Assembly: GCA_030432795.1 (NCBI GenBank)
Contig: JAUILW010000094.1
Span: 1 to 9,723 of the forward strand
Direction: 5' to 3'
Source: Gammaproteobacteria bacterium
GTDB taxonomy: Bacteria; Pseudomonadota; Gammaproteobacteria; Pseudomonadales; Azotimanducaceae
Length of the DNA: 9,723 nucleotides
Of this stretch, positions 1 through 4,685 are shown one piece after another; the first letter of the stretch is position 1, and each line of letters begins with the position of its first letter. Position numbers and translations under genes: made by a program. The notes under the pieces were generated by a model that had not been told where the DNA came from, searched no databases, and worked only from the letters and a program-made list of their open reading frames with translations.

Positions 1-262
1 CCGGCGCGTGCGCCAGGCGGCACTCCACATCGAAGAGGTGCCGCTGCACCAGCGACCAGCCAGGCCCGCCGTGTGCTTCGGGCCAACCGGGCGCGGACCA
101 GCCTTTGGCGGTAAGGGTGCGCGTCCAGGCCTCCAGCGCCGCGCGGTCTACCGATGCCCCGCGCCGCACCGCACGCGCCAACCCCGCAGGCAAGTTGGCG
201 GCCAGGAAATCGCGCACCTCATCGCGGAACGCCTGTTGCGTTGCCGTCAGACCGATACGCAC
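1..262 (-). CDS. Acyl-CoA dehydrogenase, N-terminal part (truncated by window edge)
   Basis: The 87 visible residues match the N-terminal helical domain of acyl-CoA dehydrogenases. They contain a LTATQQAFRDEVRDFL-type start at residues 5-20, then GWSAPGWPEAHGG at residues 54-66 followed by GWS at 68-70 and VQRHLFDVE up to residue 80. Family members are FAD flavoenzymes that oxidise an acyl-CoA to the 2,3-enoyl-CoA. This pattern (WP..GG.GWS..Q) is typical of FadE-like enzymes, some of which act on branched, cyclic or steroid side-chain acyl-CoAs. The substrate cannot be judged here because the catalytic and FAD regions lie outside the window. The start is inferred to be GTG at 262, one base after the TGA of the upstream methionine aminopeptidase gene, so the two are probably translationally coupled. 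No strong ribosome binding site is visible. Family assignment is firm; function is not. Confidence 0.85.
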   Translation of the reverse strand, partial: MRIGLTATQQAFRDEVRDFLAANLPAGLARAVRRGASVDRAALEAWTRTLTAKGWSAPGWPEAHGGPGWSLVQRHLFDVECRLAHAP

Positions 263-263
263 C

Positions 264-1010
264 TCAGGCCGTGACCACCAGCGGCGCCCCATCGGTAACG
301 ATCAGGGTGTGCTCGTACTGCGCCACCAAGGCGCCCTCCGGCACCGACAGCGTCCAGCCGTCGGCCTGTTCCTCCACCCAGGAAGCCGACGTGCAGAAAA
401 ACGGCTCGATGGTCAGCACCATGCCTTTCTTCAGCTTGCGCTTCTCCCGGGGGTTGTCCAACGGCACATAGGAAGGCTCCTCGTGTATGGAGCGCCCGAC
501 GCCGTGACTGCCGAGGTTTTCGACGATGCGGTAACCGGCCGTATCGGCCACCTTCTGCACCGCCTTACCGATGACGTTCAACGAGCGGCCGGAACGCACC
601 TGCGCGAGTGCTGCGCGCACTGCCGCCTGCACCGACCGACAGATACGCAGGCGTGCCTCGTGCCGCTCGTCTGGGTCCAATACGAAGGATTCGCCCATGT
701 CGGCGACAAAACCATCCAGCTCGGCCGACACGTCGATGTTCACCAGATCGCCCGAAGTGAGTACTCGCTCACCGGGAATACCATGCGCTGCCTCTTCGTT
801 GACGCTGATACAGGTTGCGCCAGGAAAGTCGTAGTAGAGACGCGGCGCGGAGCGTGCGCCATGCATGGCAAGCATGCGTGCGCCGATGTCGTCCAACTCG
901 GCGGTGGTCATGCCGGGGCGCGCCGCGCGGCGCATAGCGAGAAAGGCTTTGCGCACCGTAGAACCTGCGCGCGTCATGCCGGTGATGTCGTTTTGAGTGC
1001 GGGCGTTCAT
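264..1010 (-). CDS. map: Type I methionine aminopeptidase
   Basis: This 248-residue protein removes the initiator methionine from nascent cytosolic proteins and has the usual length of a bacterial type I MetAP without an N-terminal extension. The pita-bread fold residues are all present. His76 in AAHGIPG is the conserved substrate-side histidine. The five metal ligands fall at Asp93 (NIDV), Asp104 (FVAD), His169 (GSHGVG), Glu202 (TIEPFF) and Glu233 (QYEHT), with His176 in the SIHEEP segment. An intact, catalytically competent enzyme is therefore expected. The ATG at 1010 has only a weak upstream AGG. The gene lies 31 bases after the Tag-like gene and 1 base before the acyl-CoA dehydrogenase gene, so all three are probably co-transcribed. 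It is not beside rpsB, as the housekeeping map often is, so it may be a second copy; the window cannot show this. Confidence 0.95.
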   Translation of the reverse strand: MNARTQNDITGMTRAGSTVRKAFLAMRRAARPGMTTAELDDIGARMLAMHGARSAPRLYYDFPGATCISVNEEAAHGIPGERVLTSGDLVNIDVSAELDGFVADMGESFVLDPDERHEARLRICRSVQAAVRAALAQVRSGRSLNVIGKAVQKVADTAGYRIVENLGSHGVGRSIHEEPSYVPLDNPREKRKLKKGMVLTIEPFFCTSASWVEEQADGWTLSVPEGALVAQYEHTLIVTDGAPLVVTA

Positions 1011-1041
1011 GCCTGCACTCTATCAGGTTGCGGCCGGCACG

Positions 1042-1710
1042 CTACGGCACCGAGCAGGCAAGCACACGGGATATCTGGCACAGGGGCCGGCCGCTCTCCG
1101 AGTGCCAGGTGTTGAATGCAGCCTGCACCGCCGCCAGAGCCTTTTTGCTGGCGGGTTCCCGATTCACCACCCCCTGCTGCTCGAGGGCTTTGAGCACATC
1201 CGCGGAGAGCACCGGCGTGTCCTTGCCAAGGAAGCGCAGCACGAAACGGCCAGTCTGTCCCCCCAGACGATCACCGCGGGCTTTCATCTCCGCCCAGAGC
1301 CCGACGACGTCTTCACGCGGCCAATCCGCCAGGTAGCGGCCAAAACTGCCATGCTGGTCGCGCACCGCCTGCACGAATGCCGCATTACGCGGCACGGAGC
1401 GGATCTTCGCGCCGTTGCGCACGATGCGATCGTCCTGACCCAGGCGTTCCAGATCCTCATCGGACAGCATGGCGCAACCGTTCACATCGAAGCCGTGAAA
1501 CGCCGCTTCGAAGCCTGGCCACTTACTCTCGATGATCTGCCAGACGAACCCCGCGCGGAACACGCACTTGGTCATCTCTGCCAGCACCTGCGCATCGCTG
1601 ATGGCGGCAAGGTCAGCATTCGAGAGCGGCGCAGGCAGCAGCGCTTCGAGCGCCGCCGGTCCCCCCTTGCGCTCGCTGGCACGCTCGAAGATGCTTGAGA
1701 AGGATTCCAT
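1042..1710 (-). CDS. DNA-3-methyladenine glycosylase I (Tag) family protein, divergent
   Basis: This 222-residue protein resembles the Tag family, base-excision repair glycosylases that remove 3-methyladenine. The core is clear: FRAGFVWQIIESKWPGFEAAF at residues 51-71, then FD at 74-75, then DDRIVRNGAKI at 93-103 aligning with the DAGIIRHRGKI segment of E. coli Tag, and RFLGKD near 159-164. It differs at important points. The N-terminal zinc-binding Cys/His segment of classical Tag is replaced by an unrelated stretch of about 45 residues. The C-terminal His/Cys zinc pair is absent; the end reads RPLCQISRVLACS. The residue aligned with Tag Glu38, which contacts the damaged base, is Cys49. It may be a related glycosylase with another substrate or a non-catalytic relative. 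AGGCGG about 6 bases upstream supports the ATG at 1710. It heads a minus-strand unit and is divergent from the CULT gene. Confidence 0.8.
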   Translation of the reverse strand: MESFSSIFERASERKGGPAALEALLPAPLSNADLAAISDAQVLAEMTKCVFRAGFVWQIIESKWPGFEAAFHGFDVNGCAMLSDEDLERLGQDDRIVRNGAKIRSVPRNAAFVQAVRDQHGSFGRYLADWPREDVVGLWAEMKARGDRLGGQTGRFVLRFLGKDTPVLSADVLKALEQQGVVNREPASKKALAAVQAAFNTWHSESGRPLCQISRVLACSVP

Positions 1711-1722
1711 GACAGCCGCCTA

Positions 1723-2127
1723 TTGCCAGAAGGAATCGAAATAATTGACGTCATCGACAAAGCCCGTCAAGGCAGCGACGCCGAACTGGAGCGCCGCAAG
1801 GAGCGCACACGACCGCGCGATAACGAGTATGTGTACTGTGCGACATGCTCCAGCGTGCTCGCGCTGCGCCGCGATCGCATCGAGGTGAACGGCGCCCACG
1901 AGCACACCTGTACCAATCCGCACGGTTTCACCTTCCACCTCGGCTGTTATGCTCAGGCGCTGGGCTGCACCATTGCCGGCCAGCCGATGGCCGCCGACAC
2001 CTGGTTTCCAGGCTTTCAGTGGCGGCTGGCCGCCTGCAGCGAATGCAACGTGCACCTGGGTTGGTACTTCGACCGGGGTGAGGCGTTTTTCTACGGCCTC
2101 ATATTGAATCGCATACAGACTGAGTAG
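1723..2127 (+). CDS. Single-domain CULT (cereblon thalidomide-binding domain) protein
   Basis: This is a protein of about 134 residues whose residues 36-131 form one CULT domain, the zinc-binding beta-tent fold also found as the ligand-binding domain of eukaryotic cereblon. Zinc ligands are Cys39/Cys42 (CATC) and Cys105/Cys108 (CSEC). The NPHG motif at 65-68 and WFPGFQW at 94-100 match cereblon closely. The aromatic cage that holds glutarimide and related cyclic amides is complete: Trp94, Trp100, Trp114 and Phe116, equivalent to human cereblon Trp380, Trp386, Trp400 and Phe402, with the same 6 and 14 residue spacing. Known bacterial members are small single-domain proteins, and some bind thalidomide and uridine in vitro; their natural role is unknown to me. 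No signal peptide or membrane segment is seen, so it is cytosolic. The stop lies 12 bases before the pterin synthase gene. The start is uncertain: no in-frame ATG exists, TTG at 1723 is the formal choice, and ATT at 1744 is a rare-codon alternative. Confidence 0.88.
   Translation: MPEGIEIIDVIDKARQGSDAELERRKERTRPRDNEYVYCATCSSVLALRRDRIEVNGAHEHTCTNPHGFTFHLGCYAQALGCTIAGQPMAADTWFPGFQWRLAACSECNVHLGWYFDRGEAFFYGLILNRIQTE
1728..1734 (+). promoter_or_regulatory. Possible ribosome binding site inside the CULT gene 5' end
   Basis: AGAAGGA is the only good Shine-Dalgarno-like sequence near the CULT start, but it lies just after the TTG at 1723. It is well placed for ATA at 1741 or ATT at 1744, both in frame. 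No ATG or GTG lies in frame here, and the reading frame is closed by a TGA at 1696. The true start is therefore either a TTG without an RBS or a rare ATT/ATA codon with one. Confidence 0.35.
1741..1770 (-). promoter_or_regulatory. Candidate sigma70 promoter for the Tag-like/MetAP/acyl-CoA dehydrogenase unit
   Basis: On the minus strand TTGACG (1770-1765) serves as a -35 element, followed after 18 bases by AATTAT (1746-1741) as a -10, giving a start about 24 bases before the ATG at 1710. It lies inside the 5' end of the divergent CULT gene because only 12 bases separate the two starts. Matches are 5/6 and 4/6; no further evidence is available. Confidence 0.35.
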
Positions 2128-2139
2128 AACGTATCTAAC

Positions 2140-2625
2140 ATGTCGACGACCACCATCGAGATCAGCAAGGAATACCTGCACTTCGCTGCTGCCCATTTCA
2201 CGATCTTCAGCGCCACGGAGCGCGAAGATCTGCACGGCCACAACTTCTACGTAGCAGCGAACGTGGAGAGCGACGTGGGTGAGGATGGCCTTGCGTTCGA
2301 CTACAACATCGTCAAGACCGCGGTGAAGCGCCTGTGCGATGCGTGGGATGAGCGCATGCTGCTGCCCGAGCACTCACCGCACCTGAATATCATCGAAGAA
2401 AACGGCTACGTCGTGGCGCTCTTCAATGGCGAGAAGATCCCCTTTCTACCGCGCGACGTGCTCCTGTTGCCGGTGCGCAACATCACGGTGGAAGAGCTCG
2501 CCGCGCACATGCTGGAGCGGTTGCTGACGGATGAACACATTGCCGCACAGCCTATCTCGCGCCTGGAAATCAAGGTATCGTCCGGCGCAGGTCAATGGGC
2601 CGGCGCGGTCTGGAGAAGAACATGA
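2140..2625 (+). CDS. 6-pyruvoyl-tetrahydropterin synthase/QueD-fold protein, PTPS-III-like
   Basis: This 161-residue protein belongs to the tunnelling-fold PTPS/QueD family, which acts on 7,8-dihydroneopterin triphosphate. The three zinc ligands are present: His19 (AAAHF) and His32/His34 (LHGHNF). The FDYN segment at 53-56 is the usual subunit-interface region. The catalytic Cys upstream of HGH in PTPS and QueD is missing; instead REDLHGH places Glu29 three residues before His32. This is the arrangement of the PTPS-III group (Plasmodium and some bacteria), which makes 6-hydroxymethyl-7,8-dihydropterin for folate and bypasses FolB. The Asp-His pair of PTPS/QueD is Asp70-Glu71 here. So the family is firm, while the product (folate precursor, a biopterin-like compound or something else) is open. 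The gene follows the CULT gene by 12 bases and overlaps the SDR gene by 4 bases (ATGA), so the three form one unit. Confidence 0.85.
   Translation: MSTTTIEISKEYLHFAAAHFTIFSATEREDLHGHNFYVAANVESDVGEDGLAFDYNIVKTAVKRLCDAWDERMLLPEHSPHLNIIEENGYVVALFNGEKIPFLPRDVLLLPVRNITVEELAAHMLERLLTDEHIAAQPISRLEIKVSSGAGQWAGAVWRRT
2612..2615 (+). promoter_or_regulatory. Ribosome binding site deciding the SDR start
   Basis: GGAG sits 6 bases before the ATG at 2622, within the end of the pterin synthase gene. It favours 2622 over the in-frame ATG at 2595, which would add nine residues with no SDR character ahead of the nucleotide-binding strand. Confidence 0.65.
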
Positions 2626-3317
2626 AAACCCTGCTGATTACGGGCGCTTCCAGCGGCATCGGCCTGCACACCGCGCAGCGCTTTCTCGCCGAAGGCTTCG
2701 AGGTGATCAACCTTTCACGACGCCGCTGCCCACTGGAACAGGTCACGCACATCAACTGTGATCTCGCGCAACCTGGCTTCATCGAGCAGGCAGGGCCCGT
2801 GCTCATGCCCCTGCTCGAGCGTTCGGAGCAGATCACGCTCATTCACAACGCCTCCCGCCTGGACAACGACTCAGCCGTGGAGACGCCCAGCAACGCGCTG
2901 CGGGCGGTGATCGAGGTCAATCTGGTCGCACCCAACAGCCTCAACTTCTTCACCATTCCCTACATGCGTCCACGCTCCAGCATTCTGTACGTGGCTTCAA
3001 CGCTCAGCGAAAAAGCCGTACCCAACAGCTTCTCCTATGTCACCACCAAACACGGGCAGATCGGCATGATGCGTTCGCTCACCCAGGACCTGGCCGGCCG
3101 CGGCGTGCACACCGCCGCCATCTGTCCCGGGTTCACCGATACGGAGATGCTGCGCCAGCACGTACCGGCGGACGCCATGGAAGCGGTAGCTAGCATGTCG
3201 GCTTACGGCCGCCTCATCGAGCCGGACGAGATCGCCTCGACGCTGTGGTTTGCCGCTAACAGCCCGGTGCTAAACGGCGCGGTGATTCACGCCAACCTCG
3301 GCCAGGTAGAGCGTTAG
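2622..3317 (+). CDS. Short-chain dehydrogenase/reductase, NADPH-type, linked to the pterin synthase
   Basis: This is a classical SDR of 231 residues. The Rossmann glycine motif TGASSGIG is at 7-14, and the Arg cluster Arg33-Arg34-Arg35 after the second strand favours NADPH over NADH. HNAS at 75-78 replaces the usual NNAG. The catalytic residues are Ser126, Tyr139 and Lys143 (YVTTK), with the typical 13-residue Ser-Tyr spacing, and the PG motif is at 169-170. It should be an active cytosolic oxidoreductase. Its ATG overlaps the TGA of the pterin synthase gene (ATGA), indicating translational coupling. That link suggests a pterin carbonyl as substrate, as for sepiapterin reductase and FolM, which are also SDRs; this is inference from context. 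Its end overlaps the convergent SDR gene by 4 bases. Confidence 0.9.
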   Translation: MKTLLITGASSGIGLHTAQRFLAEGFEVINLSRRRCPLEQVTHINCDLAQPGFIEQAGPVLMPLLERSEQITLIHNASRLDNDSAVETPSNALRAVIEVNLVAPNSLNFFTIPYMRPRSSILYVASTLSEKAVPNSFSYVTTKHGQIGMMRSLTQDLAGRGVHTAAICPGFTDTEMLRQHVPADAMEAVASMSAYGRLIEPDEIASTLWFAANSPVLNGAVIHANLGQVER

Positions 3318-4081
3318 AGGCGCGCTTCCTCTTCGCGCTGAATGGCCAGCGCCTGACCCACGTAACCGCGGTTCCAGGTGGGCGACACGGTAAGCTCGTT
3401 GATGCACACATGCTCCGGTAGCTCCGCCAGAAAACGCACCACCGCCCCGCAGTCCTCCGGCTGCACCATGCGTGCGCGTTCTTCCGCCGACGGCGGTTGC
3501 GGACGGTTGTCGAGGATGGGGGTGGCCACCTCGCCAGGACAGACCGCGCAGGCGCGCACGCCATGGATGCCGTTCTCCATGTTGATGCTTTCGTTCATGG
3601 CGTTCATGGCGTGCTTGGACGCCGTATAGGCGGGGCCGGTCAGCACGCTCACATGCTTGCCCGCCCATGAAGAGATGTTGACGATCAGCCCATCGCCCTG
3701 GCGAATCATGTGCGGCAATACGGCATGCGCGCAGTAGAACGCGCCGTCCAGGTTCACGCGGATCACCTGATCCCAGTCCGTCGGATCCACCGTGTGCCAG
3801 TTGCGTCGTGCGAAATTGATGCCGGCGCTGGAAACCAGCACATCGATGCGGCCGAACTCGCCCGCGATGCGCTCGACCACAGCCTGCACGGCGGATCGGT
3901 CAGAAACATCTAAAGGCGCTACCAACCCGCCGGTCTGTTGCGCCACATGTTCGAGCTTGTCCGCCCGCCGGCCCGACAGCACCACCTGCATACCAGCGTC
4001 TGCCAACGCTATCGCAGCCGCCTCGCCGATACCCGTACCGGCACCCGTTACCCATGCCACTTTCCCGCGCAGATCACGCAT
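3314..4081 (-). CDS. Short-chain dehydrogenase/reductase in the acyl-CoA synthetase unit
   Basis: This is a classical SDR of 255 residues, not closely similar to the convergent SDR next to it. TGAGTGIG is at 12-19, and Gly37-Arg38-Arg39 after the second strand suggests NADPH. SSAG at 84-87 takes the place of NNAG, and Asn110 is the active-site Asn. Catalytic residues are Ser138 (NISSWAG), Tyr152 and Lys156 (YTASK), followed by CPGEVATPI at 181-189. GAGGAG lies 7 bases before the ATG at 4081, a good ribosome binding site. The gene ends the minus-strand unit and lies 53 bases after the PilZ gene. With an acyl-CoA synthetase upstream, it may oxidise a hydroxyacyl-CoA or an alcohol, or reduce a ketone or aldehyde; the substrate is not visible. 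Its TAA lies within the last 4 bases of the opposite-strand SDR gene. Confidence 0.9.
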   Translation of the reverse strand: MRDLRGKVAWVTGAGTGIGEAAAIALADAGMQVVLSGRRADKLEHVAQQTGGLVAPLDVSDRSAVQAVVERIAGEFGRIDVLVSSAGINFARRNWHTVDPTDWDQVIRVNLDGAFYCAHAVLPHMIRQGDGLIVNISSWAGKHVSVLTGPAYTASKHAMNAMNESINMENGIHGVRACAVCPGEVATPILDNRPQPPSAEERARMVQPEDCGAVVRFLAELPEHVCINELTVSPTWNRGYVGQALAIQREEEARL

Positions 4082-4102
4082 GACTCATCTCCTCACCTTG
4101 CC

Positions 4103-4126
4103 CAGTTTGAACTGCACACAGTGTGC
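4103..4126. repeat. Two adjoining small palindromes between the PilZ and SDR genes
   Basis: CAGTTTGAACTG (5-base arms, 2-base centre, 4103-4114) directly adjoins GCACACAGTGTGC (perfect 6-base arms around one base, 4114-4126), sharing one G. They fill the 53-base gap just upstream of the SDR ribosome binding site. They could be a regulator site or an mRNA hairpin; no T-run follows, so an intrinsic terminator is unlikely. Confidence 0.35.
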
Positions 4127-4134
4127 CTGAGCGG

Positions 4135-4662
4135 TCAGGCAGAGTCCGCCTCGCGCCGTAACCTGAGATAAACCTGTTCCAAGCGGCGGAACAGCGCCAC
4201 CAGGTCCTGCGGCGGCTGCAGCTCGCCACCGTGCATGCACTCCAGAAAGTGCAGCGCGAGCACCGAACCATTGCTGCGCACCACTTCCGCGGCCAGGCGG
4301 GCAAGGTGCTCATCCAGCAGGATGCGCGCATCGAGGCGGGTATTGGCACCCACGCGCAGCTCGCTGCAGCGCACGAGCATGCCTGTCAGGCTGATGTCCA
4401 CCGCCTCACAGTCGTAGATGGTGCTCTTGTGTACCAGCGTCACCTTGATGTGATCGCCGATATCTCCCGGCAGGGCATGCACAGGCACCCGGAAACCGGT
4501 GCGGGTTTCATCCCACCGCTGCCGGGTGATGAAGCTGGCAAGCGCACCCGCATCCCGAGGACACAGCTCTGCCGCGGCATGACCGCCGTTGTGCGGGATC
4601 TCCAGGCGAATGCCCTCCTCCAGGCTCTCGGCGGAGAGAGGGCCGAAACTGACCTTGCTCAT
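4135..4662 (-). CDS. PilZ-domain protein (probable c-di-GMP receptor)
   Basis: This 175-residue soluble protein has a PilZ domain from about residue 50 to 140. Both c-di-GMP-binding signatures are intact: Arg54-x3-Arg58 (RTGFR) and DISLTG at 89-94, matching the D/N-x-S-x2-G motif. It is therefore expected to bind the second messenger and change conformation or partner contacts. The first 45 residues and the C-terminal Leu/Arg-rich helix (about 152-170) match no domain I recognise and may be partner-binding parts. There is no transmembrane segment or output enzyme domain. The gene starts 23 bases after the acyl-CoA synthetase stop and ends 53 bases before the SDR start, all on one strand, so it is probably co-transcribed with lipid metabolism genes. 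No strong ribosome binding site precedes the ATG at 4662. Confidence 0.85.
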   Translation of the reverse strand: MSKVSFGPLSAESLEEGIRLEIPHNGGHAAAELCPRDAGALASFITRQRWDETRTGFRVPVHALPGDIGDHIKVTLVHKSTIYDCEAVDISLTGMLVRCSELRVGANTRLDARILLDEHLARLAAEVVRSNGSVLALHFLECMHGGELQPPQDLVALFRRLEQVYLRLRREADSA

Positions 4663-4685
4663 GCAGCAAGCTTAGCAGTCACCTG

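Noticed and set aside
105..1115. Long plus-strand open frame of 336 codons
   Set aside because: It is opposite the methionine aminopeptidase gene, which has all catalytic residues. The plus-strand product has Arg/His-rich low-quality composition typical of an antisense shadow in GC-rich DNA.
997..1698. Plus-strand open frame of 233 codons opposite the Tag-like gene
   Set aside because: The minus strand encodes a recognisable Tag-family protein; the plus frame has no recognisable motifs.
1746..1753. TGACGTCA palindrome near the CULT start
   Set aside because: It is only 8 bases, does not extend into longer symmetry and lies in coding sequence; it is expected by chance too often to call an operator.
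1720..2373. Minus-strand open frame of 217 codons
   Set aside because: It spans the antisense of the CULT and pterin synthase genes, both clearly real, and lacks motifs.
3300..3330. Terminator between the convergent SDR genes
   Set aside because: The two stops overlap by 4 bases and no GC-rich hairpin with a T-run is visible on either strand.
3592..3609. Tandem 9-base repeat CGTTCATGG x2 in the second SDR gene
   Set aside because: It encodes Ala-Met-Asn twice just after the YxxxK motif, where SDRs normally have a helix of the same length. Alignment needs no insertion, so it looks like chance codon use.
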